Positions 9,004 through 16,614 of a DNA stretch of 64,000 nucleotides are shown one piece after another. A program made the translations under genes and the position numbers. Position 1 is the first letter of the stretch. Every line of letters begins with the position of its first letter. The DNA is taken from positions 2,666,001 to 2,730,000 of the forward strand of contig NZ_CP064653.1 in NCBI RefSeq assembly GCF_015711015.1, read 5' to 3'. The stretch comes from Methylomonas sp. LL1 (GTDB lineage Bacteria; Pseudomonadota; Gammaproteobacteria; Methylococcales; Methylomonadaceae). Under the pieces are notes generated by a model that saw only the letters and a list, made by a program, of their open reading frames with translations, was not told where the DNA came from and made no database searches.

Positions 9004-9084
9004 TGAATCCGGTGTGAACCGGCGTTCCGCTATTGAGGCGGCATGAAGGTGAAACACTTTCATGTGTCAGGTGCGTCAAGCCTG
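9004..9084 (+). ncRNA. Four-hairpin leader RNA, copy 2
   Basis: P1 is CCGG 9009-9012 with CCGG 9019-9022. P2 is CCG 9027-9029 with CGG 9039-9041. P3 is CATGAAGGTG 9042-9051 with CACTTTCATG 9055-9064 (10 bp, one G-T pair). P4 is CAGG 9068-9071 with CCTG 9081-9084. P3 has a completely different sequence from copies 1 and 3 but remains paired. It sits just upstream of the attenuator-like leader of the gene at 9158. Confidence 0.78.
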
Positions 9085-9099
9085 GTTTGCAGTCCCGTC

Positions 9100-9137
9100 G
9101 GGGTTCATCACCCTAGCGGGTCATGGTGGCCCCTTTT
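9100..9137 (+). promoter_or_regulatory. Switch-like hairpin leader (copy 4)
   Basis: GGGG 9100-9103 pairs with CCCC 9130-9133 around ACCC-TAGC-GGGT (9110-9121). Alternatively GGGT 9101-9104 pairs with ACCC 9110-9113. TTTT (9134-9137) and AAAGGAGG follow. Confidence 0.7.
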
Positions 9138-9157
9138 ATCAACAAAGGAGGTTCGCT

Positions 9158-9379
9158 ATGAATAAAGACTTTTGGAAAAGCCTGTTTTGCTGGCTGGAAA
9201 CCGCCAGTGTTGACGAGATTAGGCATAAGCAATGCGTGGTTAGGCAGATGCTCGGTCAAACCCGAGATCCGGATTTCAAAGCTGACATTCGCCGGATTTT
9301 GCGCTTTATGGACGAGGAAAACCTCGCCCGCGCGGAATTGGCGAACCTGATGCGAATTTCGGTATCGATGCCTCGCTAA
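9158..9379 (+). CDS. Small unknown ICE protein
   Basis: A 73-residue protein, rich in charged residues and apparently all-helical, with no membrane segment. I recognise no family. A strong AAAGGAGG precedes ATG 9158; upstream in-frame codons lie inside the hairpin leader. It forms its own unit between the exonuclease and the MoxR-like ATPase, and it has both repeated leader types, like ssb and the gene at 14745. Confidence 0.82.
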   Translation: MNKDFWKSLFCWLETASVDEIRHKQCVVRQMLGQTRDPDFKADIRRILRFMDEENLARAELANLMRISVSMPR

Positions 9380-9428
9380 AGGTAGTTTTGACAACGCTTT
9401 AACCTTTTTTCGTTCAACGTACTAAACC

Positions 9429-9442
9429 CCTGGCTAGCCAGG
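9429..9442. terminator. Perfect 14-bp palindrome, possible terminator or operator
   Basis: CCTGGCTAGCCAGG is fully self-complementary and followed by AATTTAT. It lies 50 bp after the stop of the small gene and just ahead of the next leader. As an RNA hairpin it has no real loop, so an operator is as likely as a terminator. Confidence 0.35.
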
Positions 9443-9452
9443 AATTTATCTC

Positions 9453-9508
9453 AACCCGACGGGGATACACTACCCGTCAGGGAAATGGTGTGTCTCGTGT
9501 TGCGGGTT
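9453..9508 (+). promoter_or_regulatory. Switch-like hairpin leader of the MoxR-like gene (copy 5)
   Basis: GGGATACAC (9462-9470) pairs with GTGTGTCTC (9488-9496), enclosing CCC-GTCA-GGG. Alternatively GACGGG 9458-9463 pairs with CCCGTC 9473-9478. AACCCG 9453-9458 and CGGGTT 9503-9508 could close the whole element. AAGGAG follows. Confidence 0.75.
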
Positions 9509-9532
9509 TAACCCAAACATAAGGAGTTCACC

Positions 9533-10474
9533 ATGTATCAATCCTATTCGATTGCCGATACCTTCGGCATTCCTGCACCGGCCTCCATGAAAGTGGAAGG
9601 CTTTATCCCTGGACAAAACGCCTATGTACCGGCGCAAAAACCCTATGTGTTTCGTAAGGATCACTTGCGCGACGTGTTGGCGTTTTTAGGCGCTCACAAT
9701 GGCGACGGCTTATACCTGACCGGCCCTACTGGTTCCGGTAAAACCTCGTTGTTAGAGCAAGTCGCGGCGCGTCTCAATTGGGGCGTACATTCAGTCACCG
9801 GCCACGGTCGACTGGAGCTCAACGATTTGTTGGGTCAGTACATGCTGGTCGACGGCGGCGCGATGAAGTGGATCGATGGTCCGTTGACCCTGGCGGTTCG
9901 CTTGGGCCATGTATTGTTGATCAACGAAATCGATGCCATTGATCCGGCCGAACTGATTGGCTTGAATGAAATCGTCGAGGGCAAACCGTTGACGATTCCG
10001 CAGACCGGCGCTGTGATTACACCGCATCCCAAGTTTCGTTTGGTGGCCACCGGCAATAGTGCCGGTTCTGGTGATCAGTCGGGCTTGTATCAAGGTGTAT
10101 TGCGTCAGAACCTGGCGTTTTTAGACAGGTTTCGACTGATGGAAGTCGGCTATCCCGAACCTGAAGACGAAATGAAATTGTTGGCCGATGTGGTGCCGAG
10201 CATGCCGGAAACGGTGCGCGAAAGCATGATCAAGGTCGCCAACCAGATTCGTAAAGTCTTCATCGGCGGCGCGGATGGCGGCGGCATGTTATCGGTGACC
10301 TTATCGACGCGCGGTTTAGTGCGTTGGGCATCATTGGTGGCCACCTTCAAAAGTGCGCCCAATGCTTTGGCCTATTCGCTGGATCGAGCCTTGACCTTTC
10401 GAGCCGAACCTGCCGAGCGCGAAGCGATTCATCGCATCGCCAAGGATGTGTTCGGCGATGACTGGCAGGTGTAA
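9533..10474 (+). CDS. MoxR-like AAA+ ATPase (CobS-like)
   Basis: A 313-residue AAA+ ATPase. It has Walker A GPTGSGKT near residue 65, Walker B LLINEID near residue 130, and the NGRL-type sensor segment RLVATGNSAG, with MoxR/CbbQ/CobS-type spacing. Such ATPases act as remodelling chaperones together with a VWA-domain partner. Here that partner is probably the CobT-like protein at 12591. AAGGAG precedes ATG 9533. The WGR-like gene follows 2 bp after the stop, so they are cotranscribed and probably coupled. SXT/IncA/C-like elements carry a comparable cobS/cobT pair near bet and exo. Confidence 0.9.
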   Translation: MYQSYSIADTFGIPAPASMKVEGFIPGQNAYVPAQKPYVFRKDHLRDVLAFLGAHNGDGLYLTGPTGSGKTSLLEQVAARLNWGVHSVTGHGRLELNDLLGQYMLVDGGAMKWIDGPLTLAVRLGHVLLINEIDAIDPAELIGLNEIVEGKPLTIPQTGAVITPHPKFRLVATGNSAGSGDQSGLYQGVLRQNLAFLDRFRLMEVGYPEPEDEMKLLADVVPSMPETVRESMIKVANQIRKVFIGGADGGGMLSVTLSTRGLVRWASLVATFKSAPNALAYSLDRALTFRAEPAEREAIHRIAKDVFGDDWQV

Positions 10475-10476
10475 TC

Positions 10477-11232
10477 ATGGCTGCCTGGAATCTCTATCGT
10501 CATCGTAACAGTGATGGCAGCACTAAAGACTGGGCAGTCAGGAGTAACTCGGATGGTTCGATCACCACGCGTTGGGGGAAAACGGCAGATAGTTTGCCGG
10601 GCGTCAGTAACCGTTACGGACTTAAACAGCTCGACATCGAACGACAAAAACAGGCCAAGGGCTATGTGTTGGTCGGCGCAGTTGATATTGATGTTAACGG
10701 CAATGTGGTGTTTCCGGGTAAGACTCCGGCAATCCAACCACAAAACCCAGATCCTGAGCTAGTGCCAACACCACCGGTCGAGGCGCTGTATTGGACTATC
10801 GATTGTCGGGCAAAACAGGCCGTTCGAGTGGAATTGGGTATCGAGGTCAGGCGACTGATCGGCGCTATTCAAGCCTTGTCGGATGGCCATGCTACGCCTG
10901 AACTGGAGTGGAATGGCTGGCAACAATTCATTGATGCCACCCTCAATGCCGAAACCTTTGAACTAAGCGGTCAGATCAAATCAGCGCATGGTGTTTTTCC
11001 TTGGCTGTTTTTACTGGCGCTGAAAGCAAAAGACTTCAAGCGCGTGGAGATTGATATTGCCACCGAAACTGCCCGAGACCTCTCGGTTGATCTGAAAGTT
11101 GAACAGGACGTGCTGGCATTTTTCGGCACTGATCTGGACAGCATCAGAGAAACCGCTGAAGTCTTAGGTTTGCTCAAACCCCGATTAAATCTGGCAGCGG
11201 CCATGTCCGACACGGACGACTGCTGGTTTTAA
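10477..11232 (+). CDS. WGR-like domain protein with D-x-W-F tail
   Basis: A 251-residue protein whose first 75 residues resemble a WGR domain: YRHRNSDGSTKDWAVR, then ITTRWGK, then a KQAKGYVLVG strand. The remainder is uncharacterised. It ends SDTDDCWF, similar in form to the ends of the exonuclease and the DUF3150 protein. WGR domains are found in DNA-damage-response proteins and are thought to contact nucleic acid or protein. The start is 2 bp after the MoxR-like stop, with no separate leader, indicating coupling and a likely joint function. Confidence 0.82.
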   Translation: MAAWNLYRHRNSDGSTKDWAVRSNSDGSITTRWGKTADSLPGVSNRYGLKQLDIERQKQAKGYVLVGAVDIDVNGNVVFPGKTPAIQPQNPDPELVPTPPVEALYWTIDCRAKQAVRVELGIEVRRLIGAIQALSDGHATPELEWNGWQQFIDATLNAETFELSGQIKSAHGVFPWLFLLALKAKDFKRVEIDIATETARDLSVDLKVEQDVLAFFGTDLDSIRETAEVLGLLKPRLNLAAAMSDTDDCWF

Positions 11233-11260
11233 CCGGTTTGTACTTTTCATTTAACCCGAA

Positions 11261-11303
11261 AGGGGCACATCAGCCCCAGCGGGATGGGTGTGCCTCTCAT
11301 TTT
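11261..11303 (+). promoter_or_regulatory. Switch-like hairpin leader of the DUF3150 gene (copy 6)
   Basis: AGGGGCACA (11261-11269) pairs with TGTGCCTCT (11289-11297), with one G-T pair. Alternatively GGGGC 11262-11266 pairs with GCCCC 11273-11277. The inner arm CCCC 11274-11277 also faces GGG 11281-11283. TTTT (11300-11303) and AGGAGG follow. Confidence 0.75.
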
Positions 11304-11314
11304 AGGAGGTTCCC

Positions 11315-12502
11315 ATGTCTCATGAAACAAAAGTGATCTTAGACCGCGTGGTCTTGGTGAAAGTGGACGCCAATATCTACGGCGCCCGCAAGAAACTGAA
11401 AAAAGAAGACCTGGTGCTGGCCGACGGTAGCAAACTGCCGCCGGAGGATTTAGCAAGCCTGGGTTCCAAGCGATTGCTCGATCCCGATAAGCTGACAGTC
11501 TTTAACCGCCTGAAGAAGGAAGCCGAACGCATTTGCTTGCGCGTCGGCACCCGCTTTCTGGGTGGTTTTGCCGTGCCGGTTGAATCGGCCGCCAATATTA
11601 CCGCGGAACTCGAGCGTATCGGGCTGGATTTTGCAGCGGCTAAAACCGAGTTTATCGCCGGTTACGATGCAGCGGTGACTGACTGGGTGGTTCGCCATCC
11701 AGAATTTGCCGGCATCATCGAGCAAGCGGTGGATTCAGTGGAGTTTGTCTCGACGCGCTTGTCGTTTGATTTTTTGGTGGTCAGTGTCGGGTTACCCGAG
11801 AGCTTGCCGCCGGCGGACGTCGCGCGCCTGGAAAGCAAAATCGGTTCACTCAGTGAGCAGATGTTCTACGAAATTTCCGTGGAAGCCAATCAACTCATCG
11901 AGCAATCGTTGCTGGGCAAGGAGCAAGTGACACGTAATGCGTTACGGCCGATTCGCCGCATGCGCGACAAGCTCGATGGGCTGGGCTTTCTGGATCATCG
12001 GGTCGCACCGGTCGTCAGCACCATTGACGACCTATTGACAAGAATCCCCAACAAAGGCGCCATTGAAGGCTGCATTTTGCAGGAGATTCTGGCCACGGCC
12101 ATGCTGTTGTCCGATCCGGATAAAACCCGGCGGCACGGTGAAGGACTGTTGGCGGGTCAACTCCCCGTTGTTGAAGAGGCAGAAGTTGATGAAATCATCG
12201 ATCACGCGGATTCCGAGCCAACAACTGTACCAACAGCACTAACACCTGTCATTGTTGAAACCGTTCCAGACAGCCCCGATTTTACCGATCTGTTTGACGG
12301 CATCTTTGACGATGAACTCGAAGCGGAATCGGCATCGGATGACTGGGCGATTGAGGTGTTGCTGGATAAAAGCCAGACCGACACTGCCACGGATGCTGAT
12401 GAAGCCATCCAACCGGATGTTCAATCCGATCTGGTGCTGGTCAATGCTGATGGCGATGACGAGGAAGCTGCGGAGCATTCTGACCAGGACTACTGGTTCT
12501 GA
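11315..12502 (+). CDS. DUF3150 family protein
   Basis: A 395-residue protein recognised as DUF3150, a family of unknown function that accompanies CobS/CobT-like genes in ICEs and plasmids. The N-terminal 280 residues are helical and conserved-looking (residues around KKLKKEDLVLADGSKLPPE and FLGGFAVPVE). The last 110 residues are acidic, low complexity and end DQDYWF. AGGAGG precedes ATG 11315. It lies between the AAA+/WGR pair and the VWA protein and is probably part of the same complex; that is inference from gene order. Confidence 0.85.
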   Translation: MSHETKVILDRVVLVKVDANIYGARKKLKKEDLVLADGSKLPPEDLASLGSKRLLDPDKLTVFNRLKKEAERICLRVGTRFLGGFAVPVESAANITAELERIGLDFAAAKTEFIAGYDAAVTDWVVRHPEFAGIIEQAVDSVEFVSTRLSFDFLVVSVGLPESLPPADVARLESKIGSLSEQMFYEISVEANQLIEQSLLGKEQVTRNALRPIRRMRDKLDGLGFLDHRVAPVVSTIDDLLTRIPNKGAIEGCILQEILATAMLLSDPDKTRRHGEGLLAGQLPVVEEAEVDEIIDHADSEPTTVPTALTPVIVETVPDSPDFTDLFDGIFDDELEAESASDDWAIEVLLDKSQTDTATDADEAIQPDVQSDLVLVNADGDDEEAAEHSDQDYWF

Positions 12503-12535
12503 ATGAGCTGACGACATTTAACAATTCACCCACAG

Positions 12536-12580
12536 GGGCAAATTCATGTCCCGCTGGGGACATGGTTTGCCCAGTATTTT
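12536..12580 (+). promoter_or_regulatory. Switch-like hairpin leader of the CobT-like gene (copy 7)
   Basis: GGGCAAA (12536-12542) pairs with TTTGCCC (12566-12572), enclosing an 8-bp inner hairpin CATGTCCC-GCTG-GGGACATG (12545-12564). This copy has the strongest nested fold and the weakest alternative pairing (GGG with CCC only). A TATTTT run and GGAG follow. Confidence 0.75.
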
Positions 12581-12590
12581 GGAGCACACC

Positions 12591-14393
12591 ATGAAAAATA
12601 GAACCTTACACAATGCATTCCCCATCGTTGCGGCCGCCATTGGCAATCGCTTTGGCATTAAAGTCTGTGTCGGCGGTGATCAAGCCGAAACCGATGGCCA
12701 AACCATTTGGCTGCCGGCCTATGAGGGCGATGATCCTGATTACCAGGATTATGCCTGGGGCCTGTTGGCGCATGAAGCGGCGCATATTCGTTATTCGGAT
12801 TTTACGCTGCGCTACGGGAGTTCGGTATTACGCCGGCGCTTATGCAATGCGATTGAAGATGTCCGCATCGAGCACGAACTGGCCAAGGACTTTCCGGGTA
12901 CACGTCTGACAATACGCACGGTGATTGAAAAGATGATTGCCAAAGGCGACTTTGTGGCCAACAGCATTGATGATCATCCGGCCAATATTCTCTACAGCTT
13001 CGTGTTGAAAAGTTTGCGTGCAAGGGTACTTGGGCAATCTGCCTTATTGCCTTTGGTCGAGCAAACCGAAGTGGCATTAAAAACGAAATATCCGAAAGGT
13101 GCCGTCACGCGACTGAAAGGCTTGTTGTCCGAAGTGCCGCTGGGTTTGCAATCCGAGTCCGATTGCCTGCAATTGACGGATCGTATCCTGACCATGATTG
13201 AGCAGGAATTCGAGCAACAACGGCAGCGCAATCAGGCACAGCAATCGGCAGATGAGGACACATCACCTGAAACGGATGATGCAGATCAAGATGCTGGCTC
13301 AGCCGATTCGGAGCTTTCGGATTCAACAGAACAAGATGAACGTTTACCGACCGACACTGACGACGATCAGTCTTCAGAATCTGATGGTAAAGATAAATCG
13401 AATCCGGAAAATCCTGGCGATGAACCGACAAGGCCATCCGACAGTTCTTCATCCAACCCGCAAGGGGATGATGAAGAACACACGGAGATCGCTGATCCCA
13501 TGGGCGTCTTGCAAACCTTGTTGACCGCTGGTGACAGTGACATCGACCAAGACCTGTTTGAATCCCTTAAATCGGCATTATCGTTAGCCGCTGAAAACGT
13601 GTCGGAACTGCTGATGCCCAATGGCAACGAGCCACCTATGGACGATCGAGCCGGTGAGTTTTTGCTGCGTAAGGTGCAAAGCGAATCGGGAAAAATCCGT
13701 GCCGCTTTGCAAGGCCTGGTGCAATCGCAAACCATCAGCCGCTCGCAACACGCTTGTCGTGGACGGCGGATGGATGGCAAGCGCTTACACCGCTTGCCAC
13801 TGGGCGAAACCAAGCTGTTTCAGCGCAAACAGACCAAACCAGCACCCAATACGGCGATTCATCTGTTACTCGATAAATCCGAAAGCATGGGTTATCAGGT
13901 AACCGATAGCCAAGGCCAGCCCATCGGATCGCGTATGCCGATTGCGTTGGAAGCGACTTTGGCACTGGCGATGGCCTTTGAAGGTATTCCGGGGGTTAAT
14001 CCTGGCGTCACTGCGTTTCCAGGCCATCAAGATGACTCGGTGTTCCGATTACTTGAGCATGGCCAACGCGTGAATGCCCGAACCGGCGCCTTCTCGCTGG
14101 CAGCCACCGGCAGTACGCCGATGACCGAAGCGATTTGGTTTGGTGCTGCGTCGCTGTTGCGTTGCCGGGAACCGCGCAAGGTGTTGATGGTGATGACCGA
14201 TGGTCAACCCAACGACACCCTGAGCACACTGGAACTTTTGCAGCGCTGTCGGGATAGCGGTATTGAAACGGTCGGTGTGGGTTTGGGACTGGATGTCAGT
14301 CATCTATTCCCGATTGCCATCACCATTAACGATCTATCAGAGCTGAGAGCGCAATTGTTCGAACTCTCGAAATCGTTGTTGTTGGCGGCGTAA
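12591..14393 (+). CDS. CobT-like VWA-domain protein with HEAAH metalloprotease motif
   Basis: A 600-residue protein. Residues 58-70 contain LLAHEAAHIRYSD, an HExxH zinc-protease-like motif. Residues about 205-310 are a long acidic, Ser/Asp-rich linker. The C-terminal 200 residues form a von Willebrand A domain with the MIDAS motif DKSES near residue 425 and later MVMTDGQPND. This is the CobT-like partner of the MoxR/CobS-like ATPase, in a chaperone pair of unknown target. The HEAAH motif suggests possible peptidase activity, but nothing here proves it. GGAG precedes ATG 12591; the frame upstream to 12546 is leader. Confidence 0.88.
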   Translation: MKNRTLHNAFPIVAAAIGNRFGIKVCVGGDQAETDGQTIWLPAYEGDDPDYQDYAWGLLAHEAAHIRYSDFTLRYGSSVLRRRLCNAIEDVRIEHELAKDFPGTRLTIRTVIEKMIAKGDFVANSIDDHPANILYSFVLKSLRARVLGQSALLPLVEQTEVALKTKYPKGAVTRLKGLLSEVPLGLQSESDCLQLTDRILTMIEQEFEQQRQRNQAQQSADEDTSPETDDADQDAGSADSELSDSTEQDERLPTDTDDDQSSESDGKDKSNPENPGDEPTRPSDSSSSNPQGDDEEHTEIADPMGVLQTLLTAGDSDIDQDLFESLKSALSLAAENVSELLMPNGNEPPMDDRAGEFLLRKVQSESGKIRAALQGLVQSQTISRSQHACRGRRMDGKRLHRLPLGETKLFQRKQTKPAPNTAIHLLLDKSESMGYQVTDSQGQPIGSRMPIALEATLALAMAFEGIPGVNPGVTAFPGHQDDSVFRLLEHGQRVNARTGAFSLAATGSTPMTEAIWFGAASLLRCREPRKVLMVMTDGQPNDTLSTLELLQRCRDSGIETVGVGLGLDVSHLFPIAITINDLSELRAQLFELSKSLLLAA

Positions 14394-14544
14394 ATCGCAG
14401 TCTGTTATCCGTAGCCCAATCCTTGGCTCAATGCCTTGGATTGTGGCTATGAGTAGCTGATTGAATCCGCAGTTTGCCGAATGTACTTGTCACACAACGT
14501 GTCCATTCGACAAACAGACACTTCATGCGTTCTTTCCAGAATGC

Positions 14545-14624
14545 TGAATCCGACTTCGGTCGGCGTTCCGTCATTAGGCGGCGAGCAAGGTGTTTCCTTG
14601 ATCGTGTTGGGTGCGTTAAGCCCG
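14545..14624 (+). ncRNA. Four-hairpin leader RNA, copy 3
   Basis: P1 is CCGA 14550-14553 with TCGG 14560-14563, a compensatory change relative to CCGG/CCGG in the other copies. P2 is CCG 14568-14570 with CGG 14579-14581. P3 is CGAGCAAGG 14582-14590 with CCTTGATCG 14596-14604 (one G-A mismatch). P4 is TGGG 14608-14611 with CCCG 14621-14624, again compensatory to CAGG/CCTG. The 350-bp gap between the CobT-like gene and the gene at 14745 is occupied by this element and the leader after it. Confidence 0.78.
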
Positions 14625-14670
14625 ATGTGAACCGCAGTTTGCCTTGGCAAATTGTCTGCAATTCATCCCG

Positions 14671-14718
14671 CTTCGGGCGACCATCGCCCGGCTGGGTGCT
14701 GTTCATTCGAAGTGTTTT
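14671..14718 (+). promoter_or_regulatory. Switch-like hairpin leader (copy 8)
   Basis: CGGGCG 14674-14679 pairs perfectly with CGCCCG 14685-14690. Alternatively CGCCC 14685-14689 pairs with GGGTG 14694-14698, enclosed by CTTCG 14671-14675 with CGAAG 14708-14712. A T-rich stretch and AAAGGAG follow. Confidence 0.7.
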
Positions 14719-14744
14719 CTTAAATTTTACAAAGGAGAACTTCA

Positions 14745-15281
14745 ATGAACTTTATCTTCGGCATCATCATTTTGGCGATGTTCATCCTCGCATTGCGGGT
14801 GATTTGGGCAACAGCGTTGCAACTGCTGGCGATGCTTAAATCAGGCAAGGCAGCTATCAATCGCTATCGTGTTCAACGATCCGCCAAACGTTCACTGCCG
14901 GCCATCATGCCGCGCATAAACCATGACGTGGATTGGCTAGCGATGTCGGATTCGGTGCGTCAGGAAATTCATAGTCGCAACGCACTTTCCAATCGGCAAG
15001 TTGATCGATTGGATGTGGAGTTGCAGGTGAAAACCAAAACCATGGAACTGATCAAGGCAGATATTCAAATCGCCAAGCTGCAGCTGGAATTGGAGAAAGT
15101 CAGGCCGGCGGTGGTGTTGCAAGACATTGATTCCGGTAAACGGACTAAACGCTCGAAAAAAGCAACATCACTGACAGAAGGCGATTTAAACAAATCGTCA
15201 CATCCGGTGCGTCAATTACGAACCGCTCTCAAGTCTGGCAATGTGCAAATGATTCCGGCTAATGAGCTCGCCCGCCATTGA
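14745..15281 (+). CDS. Single-span membrane protein with coiled coil, unknown
   Basis: A 178-residue protein with an N-terminal hydrophobic segment (residues 2-28) acting as signal anchor, a basic stretch, and a helical region (about 85-125) of coiled-coil character. The C-terminus is basic and polar. No family recognised. AAAGGAG precedes ATG 14745. Its last 23 bp overlap the opposite-strand frame at 15259-15636. It has both types of repeated leader. A role at the membrane for the conjugative element is possible, but nothing specific supports one. Confidence 0.8.
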   Translation: MNFIFGIIILAMFILALRVIWATALQLLAMLKSGKAAINRYRVQRSAKRSLPAIMPRINHDVDWLAMSDSVRQEIHSRNALSNRQVDRLDVELQVKTKTMELIKADIQIAKLQLELEKVRPAVVLQDIDSGKRTKRSKKATSLTEGDLNKSSHPVRQLRTALKSGNVQMIPANELARH

Positions 15282-15636
15282 AAACCGACCACTGAGCACC
15301 CGTTTGTGTTTTGACGATACGAACGGGGCTTCTGTCGACTGGTGCCTCAAACTGAGTCGTCAACAAGTCTGACGGTATCAATGCAGAAAGGTCTTGTTGG
15401 CTCTCGCGCCTGAGTTGGCGAATACGGCTCAACAGCGTCCAAGCAGTTTCTGGATCGTCAATATCGTTCAAGACTTCCGTTTCGGCGGCATCCAGATCGG
15501 CAAATAATTTTTTGCAGATTGGGGTGGTTTGATCGTTGGAATCCAGCGGAATTGCCATCGGCTTTTTCGTTGGAGACGCCTCCTTGGTCTGACTCAGACT
15601 GAGGAAATCAAAAATGCGCAAAATATCGTCAAACAT
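15259..15636 (-). CDS. Possible small protein on the opposite strand
   Basis: A 125-residue open frame opposite to all its neighbours. The sequence has ordinary composition (MFDDILRIFDFLSLSQ start, acidic-helical middle) and fills the gap between the genes at 14745 and 15803, so it is more than a shadow. No family recognised. There is no strong ribosome binding site before ATG 15636. It overlaps the convergent gene at 14745-15281 by 23 bp. Confidence 0.55.
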   Translation of the reverse strand: MFDDILRIFDFLSLSQTKEASPTKKPMAIPLDSNDQTTPICKKLFADLDAAETEVLNDIDDPETAWTLLSRIRQLRRESQQDLSALIPSDLLTTQFEAPVDRSPVRIVKTQTGAQWSVFNGGRAH

Positions 15637-15746
15637 GGCTAATTCTCTGCTATTTAATGAGTTTTAGCCACCATATACCGATTTTTATGCGAATTCAACC
15701 CCGCTGCATGAGGCAATTTTAGGCAATATTCAGCGTTTTTAACCAT

Positions 15747-15789
15747 GCGGGAACCTCATCCTGCCGGGTGGTCGTTCCTGCGTTTTTTT
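15747..15789 (+). promoter_or_regulatory. Switch-like hairpin leader (copy 9)
   Basis: GCGGGAAC (15747-15754) pairs with GTTCCTGC (15774-15781). Alternatively GCGGGA 15747-15752 pairs with TCCTGC 15759-15764. Seven T residues (15783-15789) and GGAGG follow, the most terminator-like of all the copies. Confidence 0.78.
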
Positions 15790-15802
15790 GGAGGAAATGA
15801 CC

Positions 15803-16465
15803 ATGTCATTAATCGCTCAATCAAGCGTTAGCGCAACCATGACGGAAACCGGCACGGTTCGCTATCTGAATCAGTACCGCTGCCCCTACTGCCAAACCGA
15901 ATGGGAGGATGTATGGGATTGCGGCTGTAACGATCGCTGCCCGGACTGCAACAAGGAGATCGAGCCTTATGAAAGCGCATTGATCGATGGTGAGTCGGCG
16001 GAAACCGAATTGCCAGTCGAAGAACCCGCCTCAGCCAATGTCACGGCGGCGGGGGTGAATCGGCTCTTCGTAGTCTCCTACGAAATCGACTATGTGCATC
16101 GCGTGTCGGTTGGTATCACTGCGGACAGTCCCGAAGCGGCACAACAGATTGCCGAACAGGCATTCAATGAAGCCAGCATTTGGGATGACACCGCTGCCAT
16201 GCCGTTATTGTCTGATGAATATCATGAATTGGAGGGTGAAAGCCTGGTCTGGGAATGCGTTGCGGTTGAAGAATGGCCAGAACCGGATCATTCGGTACGG
16301 CAATTGAAGAAAGATCAAGCGGCCATGCAGGTTTGCCGGGGATTGGTTGAAGCCTATCAACAAGGCGAAGCCAAAGGCGGCAGTATCGATTGGGACGACT
16401 TGGATCAGTTAATTCCTCTGGCCCTACAAGCCTTGGGAAAACCTGCGCTGGAAATCCGATCCTGA
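15803..16465 (+). CDS. Zinc-ribbon protein of unknown function
   Basis: A 220-residue protein. Residues about 27-50 carry six cysteines in the pattern CPYC...CGC...CPDC, a likely zinc ribbon. A second region (residues about 80-145) resembles a small alpha-beta domain, and the C-terminus is helical. No catalytic motif seen. ATG 15803 is chosen because GGAGG lies 8 nt upstream; TTG 15788 and ATG 15797 overlap or crowd that site. Confidence 0.82.
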   Translation: MSLIAQSSVSATMTETGTVRYLNQYRCPYCQTEWEDVWDCGCNDRCPDCNKEIEPYESALIDGESAETELPVEEPASANVTAAGVNRLFVVSYEIDYVHRVSVGITADSPEAAQQIAEQAFNEASIWDDTAAMPLLSDEYHELEGESLVWECVAVEEWPEPDHSVRQLKKDQAAMQVCRGLVEAYQQGEAKGGSIDWDDLDQLIPLALQALGKPALEIRS

Positions 16466-16552
16466 AAAATGCGCGCGGTATTTATGTGCGCAATTTGTAA
16501 AAGCCTGAGTTAGCCAAGTCATTCGATTCGGCGCTCATTTTTATCCACCCAA

Positions 16553-16602
16553 ACGGGAATGTCCTATTCCCGCTAGGGATGCGTGATGTTTCCGTATTTT
16601 TT
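16553..16602 (+). promoter_or_regulatory. Switch-like hairpin leader (copy 10)
   Basis: ACGGGAA (16553-16559) pairs with TTTCCGT (16589-16595), with TCCC-GCTA-GGGA (16568-16579) inside. Alternatively CGGGAAT 16554-16560 pairs perfectly with ATTCCCG 16566-16572. Six T residues (16597-16602) and GAGG follow. Confidence 0.78.
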
Positions 16603-16614
16603 GAGGACAACATC

